DNA of 64,000 nt, from contig CAZJYI010000009.1 in the NCBI GenBank assembly GCA_964550025.1, forward strand, positions 1 to 64,000, read 5' to 3'. Under the pieces are notes generated by a model. That model ran no database searches. It worked only from the letters and a program-made list of their open reading frames with translations, and was not told the origin of the DNA. The DNA is from CAZJYI01 sp964550025. Its GTDB lineage: Bacteria; Verrucomicrobiota; Kiritimatiellia; UBA8416; CAYOBW01. Positions within the stretch are counted from its first letter, which is position 1. Each line of letters begins with the position of its first letter. Below are positions 45,033 to 54,143 of this stretch, piece by piece. The position numbers and the translations under genes are program-made.

Positions 45033-45231
45033 GTCGGGAGTGTAGCATCATGGCCATGTTGGTTCAATCGCGCGCCATTGTCCGGCAGTCGGCATCCGCT
45101 TCATTCGTACGGCAGGGAGGCCCGGTGGGCCTTCATGCGCGCACCCCTCCGCCTGACACGGTAGCGAACCGCCGGTCATGGCCCGCAGCCTGTAGCGGGC
45201 AAAGACTTCGCGGCGGCTGGGAACGCGGGAT

Positions 45232-45265
45232 TCTGAAACCTGAAACCCGACACCTGAAACCCCAG
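45232..45265. repeat. CTGAAACC word repeat in the intergenic region
   Basis: Four imperfect copies of CTGAAACC lie between the sulfatase start and the SASA esterase end (45033-45306). Nothing else was recognised in this 274-base region. Confidence 0.6.
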
Positions 45266-45306
45266 TCCGCGGTTTGGGCGCAAGCGGGCCCTGTGGATCG
45301 CTTCTC

Positions 45307-47133
45307 TCACTCTATGAACTGGAAACTCAGGTTTCTGAAGTTCCTTTTCCCGCCTGCATCCTGTTTCTCATTGACGGCAGACAGCGTCAGCAGGATGTCG
45401 CCCTTGCCGCCATAGTTGAACTTCAACGTCTGGACACCCTGGTCCGAGGGGCTGTAGTCCCTGGTGACAAGCCGTGTGAGCTTCGTGTCGCCTCTGGTGG
45501 TGACTTCAGCGTTTCTGCCGCGCAATCTATCGTTCCCAAGAACGACCTCAACCGCGTCTTCCTCGGCATCGCCCAGCACACACTGGTACAAGGAGACGAA
45601 GAAATGCCTCTCCCCTTCCTCGATGAGGCCGCCGGCTTTCAGCTCTTCCCTCCTTTTGGCGCGTCTGTTCCGGATGTTCTTTGCCCGGCCTGTTGGTTCC
45701 GGTTGCACAACGTCAGACAGATCGATCGAGAACCGGACTCTTCCGGCCTTTCCGCCAAAGCGCCTGCCGTCAAGGACGAAGGCAATTCCGCGCAAAGTCC
45801 CTCTGCCGAACTTGTATGCGTTCGCGCCAAGAACGCCCGCCACATCATAGCAGGAGTACGGGGTGGTGTAGGTGAAAGGGAAATGCCCGCTGCGGATATA
45901 CCAGGTGTCTGCCGGCATGCTCTTGTCGAAACTCAACCTGTCTCCCACGGCGACCCACGGAATATCGGGTTGGTACTTGAAACTCTCATGCCAGACAAAA
46001 CCACTCTCCAGCACGGGGATGGCGTAGACCGCGGTGTCCTCACCGTCGACATCGGCGGCCTTGACGGTCAGTTCTTGCGTCTGTCCGGCATCGGCGGCAG
46101 CCGGCGTACCGGAGAACGTGCCGTCAGCGTGCACTTCGAGCCAGGCGGGTCCGTCCACCTTGGAAAAGGTGACCGTCTCGTTGTTCGGTTCGGTCAAGTC
46201 CGACGATTGCGGTTTGCGGAAGTGGTAGTAAACGCGGTCCCTGTAGGGCTGACCGGGCACGGCCGCTTTGCGTGAATACGCCTCGGTCTTGATTCCCTGG
46301 GTCTGTCCGGTCAGTTTGCCGTTCTCATCGACCAGCTTCCGCTTGTGTCCCTTGAGGTGACTGGCGCCCGTTGATTGCACATGCGCCGCCTTGTCGAGCA
46401 CATCAATGTGTGCCAGCACATTGCCCGTCGTGATCTGTGCCTCGTAGGCGCCCCGCATGTCTTTGGCTTCCGGATCGGCCGGCGGCCCGGGAGGAATGCT
46501 GTAGGGATTGTAGTATGCCCACTGAGGGTTGAAGGCTCCCGTGACAAAAGGAAGCTCCGGATCGCCCACATACCCACGCACATCCCGGACCAGGCCGTGC
46601 AGCTTTTGGGCGTAGGCTTCACGCTCTTCCAGGCGGTTGTCCGATTCGCCCTGGTGCCAGATGAAACCCTTGACTGTGCCGTGCTCCGGGAGGGCCGCTG
46701 TTCCCCGCGGATGCATGGTGCCGCCCTTGACAAAGAAGTTGATCGCTTTGCCGCCGTAGGCGGTGACAAAGATGCCGACCTTGACTTCCGGATCGTTGAT
46801 TTCCTCAAGGTACTTCCGCGCAAACGGCAGCGGGATGGAGAAACTGGTCTTGACGTGCCTGGTCGTGGGGTGGGCCGCCGGCACCCAATTGCCGCGTTTG
46901 TACTGCAGCACACGGGGGACCGGCTGGGTCAATGGATCGTAGTTGCCCTCGTCATCGTACAAGTGGCTGCCGTTGAAACCGCCGGCCATGTTGGATTGGC
47001 CGGCGAAGATGAAGATATGGAACTTCGATTCGTCCTTGGGGACATCCCATTCCCCCTCGGCCTTGCCCGTAACGCCCAGGACCACGAAGCCCACGAGCAT
47101 CCCCGCGATGCCCATGTTCGGTGTCTTATTCAT
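45307..47133 (-). CDS. secreted SASA-family carbohydrate esterase with Ig-like C-terminal part
   Basis: A 608-residue exported protein. The signal region is MNKTPNMGIAGMLVGFVVLGVTGKAEG. The catalytic domain is of the SASA/DUF303 type of SGNH esterases, which remove acetyl groups from sialic acid or hemicellulose: FIFAGQSNMAGGFNGSHLYD carries the nucleophile Ser and GFIWHQGESDNRLEEREAYA is the second conserved block. IGIFVTAYGGKAINFF-like text (GIFVTAYGGKAINFF) lies between. Residues of about 330-390 form a putative Ig-like (He_PIG) module with GPAWLEVHADGTFSGTPAAA. The remaining 200 residues are beta-rich with no recognised domain. The start follows GGCGGGAAAT. It is on the same strand as the sulfatase upstream, so a combined role in removing sulfate and acetyl groups from one glycan is plausible. 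Confidence 0.82.
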   Translation of the reverse strand: MNKTPNMGIAGMLVGFVVLGVTGKAEGEWDVPKDESKFHIFIFAGQSNMAGGFNGSHLYDDEGNYDPLTQPVPRVLQYKRGNWVPAAHPTTRHVKTSFSIPLPFARKYLEEINDPEVKVGIFVTAYGGKAINFFVKGGTMHPRGTAALPEHGTVKGFIWHQGESDNRLEEREAYAQKLHGLVRDVRGYVGDPELPFVTGAFNPQWAYYNPYSIPPGPPADPEAKDMRGAYEAQITTGNVLAHIDVLDKAAHVQSTGASHLKGHKRKLVDENGKLTGQTQGIKTEAYSRKAAVPGQPYRDRVYYHFRKPQSSDLTEPNNETVTFSKVDGPAWLEVHADGTFSGTPAAADAGQTQELTVKAADVDGEDTAVYAIPVLESGFVWHESFKYQPDIPWVAVGDRLSFDKSMPADTWYIRSGHFPFTYTTPYSCYDVAGVLGANAYKFGRGTLRGIAFVLDGRRFGGKAGRVRFSIDLSDVVQPEPTGRAKNIRNRRAKRREELKAGGLIEEGERHFFVSLYQCVLGDAEEDAVEVVLGNDRLRGRNAEVTTRGDTKLTRLVTRDYSPSDQGVQTLKFNYGGKGDILLTLSAVNEKQDAGGKRNFRNLSFQFIE

Positions 47134-47382
47134 ATTTCCCGCCGTCCTTTCTCACAACGGCGGCACGTGCCCCTCCAGAGAGCGAGAATGGCGCGTTTCT
47201 TCCGTTGGAGGGGCGGCTGCCACCACCGTCCGCCCCCGTGAAGACGAACGGCGGCGACATCAACGGCGTCGAACTTCTGAATGTGCTTGTGCCCGATGCA
47301 CTCACCCGTGCCCAGCGATTGCCAGGTTCCACCGTCATCACTGCGTTCCGTGAGCGGTCAAGCATAGCCCCGAGGGTGTCGC

Positions 47383-48390
47383 TCAGGCGTCTTTCTTCTT
47401 TTTCCGGCGGAAGTTCCCGCGGACCGGCCTGGAGACGACCTGTCCTTCGGGGCCGAGCTCGCCGCGGGTGTGTCCGGCGGCTTCGAGGACGGCGTCAGTT
47501 GTCTTGAAGTGGCATTTGGCGGTTTCGAGCAGGACCTGGGGGCCCTTGGCCTTCACCAATCTCGCCGCTACCTCCCTGACGCCGGCGGAAGCGCCTTTGG
47601 GAAATTCCATCTCGAACTCCTTCTTCAGGTCCAGGAGTGAACGGAGGTAGAGGTCGCGTGCGATCACCGAGGCGGCCGCGACGGCGATGTCGGATTCGGC
47701 CTTGTGCATCTGCACCAGCTCGATCTTCTGCCCCTTCTTCATCAGCGCCTTCTCGACCTGCTCCTTTTTGCCGAACTGATCGGACACGGCGCGCGGGCAG
47801 TTCGGCACGACTTCGAGGAGGTTTTCGATGGCCCGCGCGTGCGCCCAGCCCAGCAGTGTGTTGACGTTGCGCATCTTGGCATAGAGCCGGTTGTAGGCCG
47901 CCGGACCGATCTTCACCACGCTGAAACGTCTCCCCAGCAGCTTGCGCAGCTCGCGTCCCATTCCCAGTGCCTTGTTGTCACTCGAGATGTTCTTGCTGTC
48001 CTTGACGTCCATGGCCCGCATCTTCTCGGTTAGAGCCGGGTCGACGTACGCTGCCGCGATCACGATCGGTCCGAAGAAATCGCCCTTTCCGCTCTCGTCG
48101 ACGCCCATGTGCGGCGACGAGGCTTGCGGATCCAGTGTATCTTCGTACCCGAGAGCGGCGCTCTGCAGTACGTGCGGTTCGAGCACGAAGAGCACGAAGT
48201 CCTCAGCGCCCTTTCCCTGGACCACGCACTTGCCGCTCTGGTATAGCGTGATGCTGCAGCTGTCCGTTTTGACGGCCACGCGGGCATATTCCACGTGGGT
48301 TGGCCGGTAGTTGCCGAACTGGAGTATCTCGGTCAGGGTATCCTGCTGGACAGGAGTGAGCTTGTAGCTGAATGTGGTTCGAGTTGTCAT
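47383..48390 (-). CDS. rnhC: ribonuclease HIII
   Basis: A 335-residue cytoplasmic nuclease that cleaves RNA in RNA-DNA hybrids. The N-terminal part has the TBP-like substrate-binding domain of RNase HIII (YARVAVKTDSCSITLYQSGK, CVVQGKGAEDFVLFVLEP). The catalytic domain starts HMGVDESGKGDFFGPIVIAA, with the DEx signature (Asp, Glu) that separates HIII from HII, and goes on with MRNVNTLLGWAHARAIENLL, SDQFGKKEQVEKAL and QMHKAESDIAVAAASVIARD. The C-terminus has a Lys/Arg-rich tail (RGNFRRKKKKDA) not typical of the core family. RNase HIII is found in Firmicutes, Chlamydiae and other PVC members, which supports the lineage call. It stands apart from the carbohydrate genes on either side. Confidence 0.95.
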   Translation of the reverse strand: MTTRTTFSYKLTPVQQDTLTEILQFGNYRPTHVEYARVAVKTDSCSITLYQSGKCVVQGKGAEDFVLFVLEPHVLQSAALGYEDTLDPQASSPHMGVDESGKGDFFGPIVIAAAYVDPALTEKMRAMDVKDSKNISSDNKALGMGRELRKLLGRRFSVVKIGPAAYNRLYAKMRNVNTLLGWAHARAIENLLEVVPNCPRAVSDQFGKKEQVEKALMKKGQKIELVQMHKAESDIAVAAASVIARDLYLRSLLDLKKEFEMEFPKGASAGVREVAARLVKAKGPQVLLETAKCHFKTTDAVLEAAGHTRGELGPEGQVVSRPVRGNFRRKKKKDA

Positions 48391-48540
48391 ATGAGCGCAA
48401 CCTAGCAGATGTCTCGGGGGCGTTCAATTTGGAATTCCTGCCCGGTCCGAAAACCCGCATGCGAACCAGAAGAGGCCCGGGGGGTGATTCGCCGAGTACG
48501 GGAGTGTGCGCAACAGGCCAAAAAAACCCCGATTTTGCAG

Positions 48541-48569
48541 TTGACGTCACGGAGGTGAATAGGTAATTC
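48541..48569 (+). promoter_or_regulatory. sigma-70-like promoter of the exopolysaccharide operon
   Basis: TTGACG (48541-48546), 17 bases, TAATTC (48564-48569). The beta-barrel gene starts at 48635 with its ribosome site at 48624-48628, giving a leader of about 60 bases. The -35 overlaps the palindrome TGACGTCA (48542-48549), a possible regulator site. Confidence 0.5.
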
Positions 48570-48634
48570 TTGCGATGCTTATTTGGGTCTGGAGGGAATT
48601 GGATCTTTGCCCCGGAAAAAGAAGGAGGCTGGGT

Positions 48635-49864
48635 ATGACGAAGGCAGCGAAGTGGATGGTTGTGGTTCTTTGTGGCGTAGTCCTGCTGGGTTGTTTGCCA
48701 TGGGCTGCGGCGATTGAAGGGACCCCCATCAAGGTGCACGTAGATGGCGGTGTTTCCGGGACCGACAACCGGGATTCTTCTGAAGACAACGCCAAGGAGA
48801 GCAATGCCGACTTTTTCATCCAAGGTCGCTTTGAGATCCTGATGGACTGGGAGTCCGCCCTGCTGGACCTCTACTATGCGCCCCGTTACCGATACCGCGT
48901 GGACCCGAGCGATATCCAGGATAGCAGCGAGTGGCAGCATGAGCTCAGCTTTATCGGGCAGGTCTCGCCCGTCGATCGTCTCACCCTGCGCGTTCAGGAA
49001 CGTTTCAACTATACCGACGACCCCACCGTTGACGATGCCGATACCACGTTGCGTCGTGACGTCAGCTACCTGATGAACCGTGTCGACGTGCTCGCCGCGC
49101 TCGACATTACCCAGACGCTGCAGACAAGCGTCGATGTCGCGCACATGCTGAAGCGCTACGACAACGACCTCGTGGCGGCTCGTTCCGATGAGGACCGCCT
49201 CGTAGTCGGTATCAACGCGGGCCAGGCCCTTTCCCAGACCACGACCCTGAAGGGGCGGGTCGCGTTGCAGAGCTATGACCTGGAAGACTACATGGCCGGC
49301 GACGGTAGTATGTCGCTGCCGCGTAGCTTCGACGCCCTTCAGGTTGGCTTGGGTCTCGAGCAGGCATTCTCCCCCAGGCTCGTCGGCAGCATCATGGCCG
49401 GCATCCAGAGCGCCGATTACGACGACGACTCGATTGACGACAATACCGAGCCGTTCGCCTCTGCCGTCCTGGTGTCCACGCCCACGGAGACGGTGCGGTT
49501 GCGCGGTCAGGTCAGCCACCTGCTCGTCAATGCCTACGCCTATCCTTTCAGCTCGCAGAAGCATACCAGCCTCTACGGCAGCGCTGAGTGGGACGTGACG
49601 ACGGCGCTGGTCCTGGCGGCCGCGCTTGAGTACCGCCATGCGCACTACGACGAGGAATCGGTAAGCCCGAACATCCCCGACGACGCCTTCCCCAAGGCCC
49701 GCGAAGGGGATACGGACAGCTTCATCGGGAGGCTCGGGGCTACCGTGAACATAACGCCTTCGACGGCAGTCCAGGTTGCCTACAGCCTCGAGGATGTGGA
49801 TTCGGAGGTCTTCACCACGTTCACCCGCAACGAGGGCACCCTGACGCTGTCCCAGGAATTCTAA
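48635..49864 (+). CDS. outer-membrane beta-barrel protein, first gene of an exopolysaccharide export operon
   Basis: A 409-residue protein. Start 48635 follows AAGGAGG and gives a signal peptide (MTKAAKWMVVVLCGVVLLGCLPWAAA); the frame from 48575 adds 20 residues without support. The mature part is a run of amphipathic strands with alternating hydrophobic residues (FIQGRFEILMDWESALLDLY, YAPRYRYRVDP, TLRVQERFNYTD, TVRLRGQVSHLLVNAYAYPF) and ends GTLTLSQEF with a terminal Phe, the outer-membrane insertion signal. About 16-18 strands would fit. Barrels of this type commonly open exopolysaccharide loci, where they act as export or biofilm-matrix channels. The next genes encode the co-polymerase kinase and the Wza-like lipoprotein. 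Cys in the signal (LLGCLPW) could be a lipobox, but a barrel is more likely. Confidence 0.75.
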   Translation: MTKAAKWMVVVLCGVVLLGCLPWAAAIEGTPIKVHVDGGVSGTDNRDSSEDNAKESNADFFIQGRFEILMDWESALLDLYYAPRYRYRVDPSDIQDSSEWQHELSFIGQVSPVDRLTLRVQERFNYTDDPTVDDADTTLRRDVSYLMNRVDVLAALDITQTLQTSVDVAHMLKRYDNDLVAARSDEDRLVVGINAGQALSQTTTLKGRVALQSYDLEDYMAGDGSMSLPRSFDALQVGLGLEQAFSPRLVGSIMAGIQSADYDDDSIDDNTEPFASAVLVSTPTETVRLRGQVSHLLVNAYAYPFSSQKHTSLYGSAEWDVTTALVLAAALEYRHAHYDEESVSPNIPDDAFPKAREGDTDSFIGRLGATVNITPSTAVQVAYSLEDVDSEVFTTFTRNEGTLTLSQEF

Positions 49865-49883
49865 GAACGTAATCGCACTACCA

Positions 49884-49930
49884 TTAGCTCCTGTCGGTCG
49901 TGGGGAAAACCCAGTGCCGACAGGAGTTAA
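49884..49930 (+). promoter_or_regulatory. nested hairpin in the leader of the co-polymerase kinase gene
   Basis: TTAGCTCCTGTCGG (49884-49897) pairs with CCGACAGGAGTTAA (49917-49930), 14 pairs with one G-U. Inside the loop TGGG (49901-49904) pairs with CCCA (49910-49913). No U-run follows directly, so it is more like an attenuator, an RNA processing stem or a weak terminator than a plain terminator. Confidence 0.55.
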
Positions 49931-50000
49931 TTGTTGAATGGCTCCGAATAGCCGCAGCGGCTGTGTTTCGCAACCAACGGCGGGTCGGGGAAGACAACCC

Positions 50001-52133
50001 ATGGCTGAAACCCACGAATCTCTTCACTTCCTGGACTACTGGCGTGTCATCAGTTCGCGCAAAGAAGTGGTTATTGCCGTTTCGCTGCTGGTCGTCGCGA
50101 CGGGCGTGATTTTCACCTACTCGATGCCGAAGGTGTACCAGTCCTCCGTCGTTATCCAGGTCAAGGAAGAGACCCCCGATGTCCCGATCTTCCAACAGGA
50201 AATGATGCGGTACGACCCGCTCTTTCTGCGCACACAGTTCGAGATTATCCAGTCCGGCCCCGTGATCGAGGAAGTCGTGCGGCGGCTGGACCTCGCGGAG
50301 CGCCTTGGGCGGGCCATACCCAGCATCGCGGCGATGAACCACGAGGACGCCTTTGAGGCGACCGTCAAGATCGTAGCCCGCAGCATGCGTGTGCAGCAGT
50401 TCCGCGATACGAATCTGATCGAGATCCAGATGTTCCTGTCGGAGCCGAAGGAGACCGTTACACAGGTCGCGTCCGAAGTCGCCAACATGATTGCCGAAGT
50501 CTATCGCGACCAGAGCATGTCGCGGACGCGCAACGTGACGGAACGTGCCCTCAAGGCGCTGTACCAGTCACTCGACGAGCAGAAGACGCGTGTGGTGGAG
50601 ATGGAGGACACGGTCAACGAAATCCGCGAAAAGTACAAGATCAACATAATCAGTCCGTTCATGACGAGCGAGATTATCGGCACGCTCGGAAAGGAAACGA
50701 TGCGTCTGCTGGAGGCCGCGCGCATCCGTACGCGCCTGGAGCTCGAAGGCAAGAAGGCGCGCTACGAGAAATGCATCAAGCTCTCTTCGGAAGAGCTCCT
50801 GGCCGCGTTCCCGTGGCTGGCCCACGACGCCGCGCTTTCAGCCCTCGTTGCATCGAAGATCGAGGCGGAGATCAAGAAGAACGAGCTCCTCAAGGGAGAC
50901 TACGGGCCCAGGCACCCGGAGGTCGAGAAGACGCAGACCATCATTGACGAACTGCAGGAGAAGATCGACGAGGCCTTGCAGGGGCTGAGAACCGGCATGC
51001 AGCACGACTACGAAGCGGAACAGGCCAGGTCGGCGGCACTGGAACAGATGGTGGCGGAAGCACAGGAGAAGGAGATCACCTCCGAAGGCGAAGGCTACCG
51101 CCAGTTTGAAAAGGCCGTTGCCGAAATGGAACACGCCAAGAGGATCCGCGATTCTCTCGAGATCCGCTATTTCCAGGAGAAGATCGAACTGCGGATCCCG
51201 CGCACCGCCGTGGAAATCATCGAACCTGCCAAAGTCCCGGACGGGGATGAGCCGGTGAGTCCGAACTTCCTGCTGAATGTCGTGCTGAGCATCATCGTCG
51301 GACTGGGATCCGGAATCGGGTTGGCCTACTTCATCGAGTACCTCGATACCTCCGTCAAGACGATCGAGGACATCGAGCGTTACCTGGACTTGACCGTGCT
51401 GGGCGTTATCCCGCAGAAGGTGAAGCCGTTGCTGGAAGAGGATGCCGACCCGGCACACGCCGAGGCCTATCGTGTCCTGCGCACAAACATCAAGTCCTCT
51501 CAGAAGTTCGGAGAAGGGAACACCGTGTGTATTACCAGCGGCAGTGTTGGCGAGGGCAAGTCCCTGACGCTCTTCAACCTGGCGTACACCTGTGCCACCC
51601 TGGGCGAAAAGGTGCTGATCGTCGATTCTGACCTGCACCGCCCGCGGCAGCACCGCATCCTGGGAACATCGAACAAACACGGTCTGGCCAACGTGCTGAT
51701 CGGCGAGGAAGTCGCCAAGGACAACATCCTTGAGACGAAGATCCCCAATCTCTGGTTCCTGCCCAGCGGCAAGCTTTCCTCCGGTGTGCACGGACTTCTC
51801 GACACCGAGCGGATGAAAGCCCTGATCGTGGACCTCAAACAGCAGTATGACGTGGTCTTCTTCGATGCTCCGCCGATCATCGGCGTGAGTGATGCCTCGC
51901 TTCTGGTTCGCCAGATGGACGGCGTACTGCTCGTGATTCAGCACCGCAAGTATCCGCGGGCCCTGTCCAGCCGCGCGAAGGCCATGGTGGAGAACATGGG
52001 CGCCAATCTGCTCGGCGTGGTTCTCAACAATATCAATATCTCACGGGACTACTCGTCCTACTACTATCAACAGCACTACTACTCCTATCCGCATCGTAGC
52101 CGTCGCAGTCCCGCGGCGGAGACACGCGCGTAG
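50001..52133 (+). CDS. Wzz-type polysaccharide co-polymerase fused to a BY tyrosine kinase
   Basis: A 710-residue inner-membrane protein controlling exopolysaccharide chain length and export. Residues of about 1-60 have the first helix (VVIAVSLLVVATGVIFTYSM) of the Wzz domain (LDYWRVISSRKE). A long periplasmic coiled-coil follows (about 150-400), then the second helix (LLNVVLSIIVGLGSGIGLAY) after PAKVPDGDEPVSPN. The cytoplasmic kinase has Walker A GSVGEGKSLTLFNLA, Walker A' VLIVDSDLHRPRQHRI, Walker B VVFFDAPPIIG, and ends in a Tyr cluster (SSYYYQQHYYSYPH), the autophosphorylation tail. The start at 50001 follows GGGGAAG; the upstream 21 residues are unlikely. It is preceded by a hairpin and followed by the Wza-like gene after 14 bases. 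No cognate phosphatase gene is in the window. Confidence 0.93.
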   Translation: MAETHESLHFLDYWRVISSRKEVVIAVSLLVVATGVIFTYSMPKVYQSSVVIQVKEETPDVPIFQQEMMRYDPLFLRTQFEIIQSGPVIEEVVRRLDLAERLGRAIPSIAAMNHEDAFEATVKIVARSMRVQQFRDTNLIEIQMFLSEPKETVTQVASEVANMIAEVYRDQSMSRTRNVTERALKALYQSLDEQKTRVVEMEDTVNEIREKYKINIISPFMTSEIIGTLGKETMRLLEAARIRTRLELEGKKARYEKCIKLSSEELLAAFPWLAHDAALSALVASKIEAEIKKNELLKGDYGPRHPEVEKTQTIIDELQEKIDEALQGLRTGMQHDYEAEQARSAALEQMVAEAQEKEITSEGEGYRQFEKAVAEMEHAKRIRDSLEIRYFQEKIELRIPRTAVEIIEPAKVPDGDEPVSPNFLLNVVLSIIVGLGSGIGLAYFIEYLDTSVKTIEDIERYLDLTVLGVIPQKVKPLLEEDADPAHAEAYRVLRTNIKSSQKFGEGNTVCITSGSVGEGKSLTLFNLAYTCATLGEKVLIVDSDLHRPRQHRILGTSNKHGLANVLIGEEVAKDNILETKIPNLWFLPSGKLSSGVHGLLDTERMKALIVDLKQQYDVVFFDAPPIIGVSDASLLVRQMDGVLLVIQHRKYPRALSSRAKAMVENMGANLLGVVLNNINISRDYSSYYYQQHYYSYPHRSRRSPAAETRA

Positions 52134-52147
52134 GCAGGAGGAAGAAC

Positions 52148-52939
52148 GTGTCCCGAATGAACCGGGAAACGGCGGCGCGAAAAGTGACAAACGCTCTGCG
52201 TTGCGCATTCGCCATGGCCTTGCTGGTGTTCGTCAGCGGTTGCCTGACCGGGTCCGTGCGGAGCCAGCGGGTAACGCGCTACCGCCCGAACGTAAGACCT
52301 TTCCGTCCGGACCAGACCGCCGCGGTGGCGTCGCCCCTCGCGAAACCGGGGCACCCCTCGGTGTCGATGTCCGGACGGGCAGGGGGGAACGAGCGTCCTG
52401 TGGCCCGCCCCGCCCCCGGTAAGCCTCGACCCCCGGTGGCGGACACCAACACCGTGAACGCCAGCTCCAGCCTGCTCAGGGCGGGCGACCAGCTGACGAT
52501 CACTATTCTCGGTGTCGAGAGTATCACCGTGAAGGACGTTGTCGATGAGCGTGGCAACGTCAACCTCCCCATGATCGGCCAGATGAAGCTTCTCGGTCTG
52601 ACGACCAGCCAGGCGGAAAAGCTGATCGAGAAGACCTACATCGATGAGGGGTTCTTCAAGCGGATCACGGTCACCGTAGTAGCCCAGAAGGAAGACTACT
52701 TCATCCACGGCCAAGTCATGAAGGCCGGCCGCTTTCCGTGGACCCCCGATCTGACTCTGCTGAAAGCGCTCGGCGCTGCCGGCGGGTTTACCCCGTTTGC
52801 CAAGGAAAGCAAGATCGAGCTGCAGCGCGGCGCACAGCGCCTGGAGTACAATGCCGTACGGATCGGGGACGGCCGGGAACCTGACCCGGCGATCGAGCCG
52901 GGTGACGTTATTGTGGTGAGCCGTGGATTCTGGAAGTAG
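52148..52939 (+). CDS. Wza-like polysaccharide export lipoprotein
   Basis: A 263-residue outer-membrane lipoprotein. Translation starts at GTG 52148, because AGGAGG (52136-52141) is six bases upstream; the ATG at 52157 would be too far. The signal ends with a lipobox (LLVFVSGC). After a variable basic/Pro-rich stretch of about 70 residues comes the poly_export domain (LLRAGDQLTITILGVESITV, VDERGNVNLPMIGQMKLLGL, TSQAEKLIEKTYIDEG) and an SLBB domain (YFIHGQVMKAGRFPWTPDLT, LLKALGAAGGFTPFAKESKI). It ends PGDVIVVSRGFWK. Unlike full Wza it has one SLBB domain and lacks a clear C-terminal amphipathic helix, so it may work with the barrel at 48635 as the outer-membrane pore. Confidence 0.9.
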   Translation: MSRMNRETAARKVTNALRCAFAMALLVFVSGCLTGSVRSQRVTRYRPNVRPFRPDQTAAVASPLAKPGHPSVSMSGRAGGNERPVARPAPGKPRPPVADTNTVNASSSLLRAGDQLTITILGVESITVKDVVDERGNVNLPMIGQMKLLGLTTSQAEKLIEKTYIDEGFFKRITVTVVAQKEDYFIHGQVMKAGRFPWTPDLTLLKALGAAGGFTPFAKESKIELQRGAQRLEYNAVRIGDGREPDPAIEPGDVIVVSRGFWK

Positions 52940-52957
52940 TCCTCGCCGGCGGAAGAC

Positions 52958-53542
52958 ATGACACTCTGTAGATTTCTGAACGCTGCACTGATTGCCTTGG
53001 CGCTGATTCCCCTTGCAGCCCATTCCCAGGATGGCGGTGAGCGCAGCCCCGCCGAGCAGGCACGGTTGTTCGCGGAAGAGACGAAGACGTCCGCGAGCAA
53101 GGCCGTTGTTTCCCGCGAAACCGCCCTCAGGGCCGTAGAAAACGCCATTGCCGCGCATGAGAAGACTCTGCAGGAACTGATGGCGGCGCTGCGCGACGGA
53201 CGAAAAGAACGTGTGCGTGTGGCCCGCGAAAACGTGCGCCAGACCTCCGTGGCCTGCGATCAGGCCTTTGCGCAGGGCGAAGAAGCGGTCGAGCTTGCCG
53301 CGCTGATCGGCCAGGCCGCCGACAGGACACTCGTGGAGGCGAAACGCGCGCTTGCCGCCAAGACGGACAGGGACGTGAAACAGGCGGAGAAGAACGCGAA
53401 GCAGTTCCACGCCGAGTCCGTGCGGACCGCGGAGAAGCTTGCCGCATTGGTGGAACTGCTCAAGAAACGCTGGCTGATTCCCGCGATCGCGACCAACGCC
53501 GCACCGCGCGAGGCGGGTGCCGGCGCCGGACCCACACCGTGA
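52958..53542 (+). CDS. small exported coiled-coil protein in the exopolysaccharide operon
   Basis: A 194-residue protein with a signal peptide (CRFLNAALIALALIPLAAHS). The mature part is almost entirely alpha-helical and rich in Ala, Glu, Lys and Arg, with heptad-like patterns (ETALRAVENAIAAHEKTLQE, VRVARENVRQTSVACDQAFA, DRDVKQAEKNAKQFHAESVR). The last 20 residues are Ala/Gly/Pro-rich and disordered. I do not recognise a family. It starts 18 bases after the Wza-like gene, and its stop overlaps the GTG of the next gene by four bases, so it is surely in the same operon. A periplasmic scaffold or spacer for the export machine is possible but unproven. Confidence 0.7.
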   Translation: MTLCRFLNAALIALALIPLAAHSQDGGERSPAEQARLFAEETKTSASKAVVSRETALRAVENAIAAHEKTLQELMAALRDGRKERVRVARENVRQTSVACDQAFAQGEEAVELAALIGQAADRTLVEAKRALAAKTDRDVKQAEKNAKQFHAESVRTAEKLAALVELLKKRWLIPAIATNAAPREAGAGAGPTP

Positions 53543-54132
53543 AGACGCGTCCAAAGCCTATCGGTGCAGCCGTTGCTCGCATCGCCGCCGGTCTGCTGGT
53601 AACGGCGCTCTGTGTTCCCGCTCTGGTCTACGCCTTGCGCGCGACCGGCTCCTTCGTCGTCTATCACCGGGCCAAATGGCGCTCGGCGGACCTCACTCCC
53701 GCGGCCGTGCTGGAGCTCTGCGATCGCGCCCACGCGCTGTATCCACACAACTACCGCCTGAGCATCCTGGCGGCCGACACCGCCCTCGAAGCCGGCGAGG
53801 CCGAAGCCGATTTCGACAAGGCCGACACGCTCCTGCAGACGGCTGAGGAATGGTGTGACACGGGCCTTGCGCAGAACGATATGAACGTGGAGCTGCGCAG
53901 CATGAAGGCTCGCCTGATCGCGTACGGTTCGCGAAAGGAAGCCGTTGCGTACTGGGAACGCTATCTCGACTGGGATTTCTGGGACCCGCTCAACCATGCC
54001 CTCATGGTGGACCTGAGCGTGGCCGCCGGCAACCTGGCGCGTGCCGAAGCCGCGCTGCGGTGGCTCAAGGGCAGCCAGTACTATTCCTCGGCCTTGAAGC
54101 GGATCGAGGCGGCGCGTGAGAAGATGGACTAG
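53539..54132 (+). CDS. membrane-anchored TPR-like protein, last gene of the exopolysaccharide operon
   Basis: A 197-residue protein from GTG at 53539, overlapping the preceding stop (GTGA). One N-terminal helix (VARIAAGLLVTALCVPALVY) anchors it with the rest probably periplasmic. The helical repeats look TPR-like (AAVLELCDRAHALYPHNYRL, YGSRKEAVAYWERYLDWDFW, LSVAAGNLARAEAALRWLKG). No catalytic motif is seen. TPR proteins are common helpers in polysaccharide export and O-antigen polymerase complexes. It ends 11 bases from the convergent CoA-transferase gene, leaving no room for a separate terminator, so read-through antisense transcription is likely. Confidence 0.7.
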   Translation: MKTRPKPIGAAVARIAAGLLVTALCVPALVYALRATGSFVVYHRAKWRSADLTPAAVLELCDRAHALYPHNYRLSILAADTALEAGEAEADFDKADTLLQTAEEWCDTGLAQNDMNVELRSMKARLIAYGSRKEAVAYWERYLDWDFWDPLNHALMVDLSVAAGNLARAEAALRWLKGSQYYSSALKRIEAAREKMD

Positions 54133-54143
54133 CGCCATTCGGG

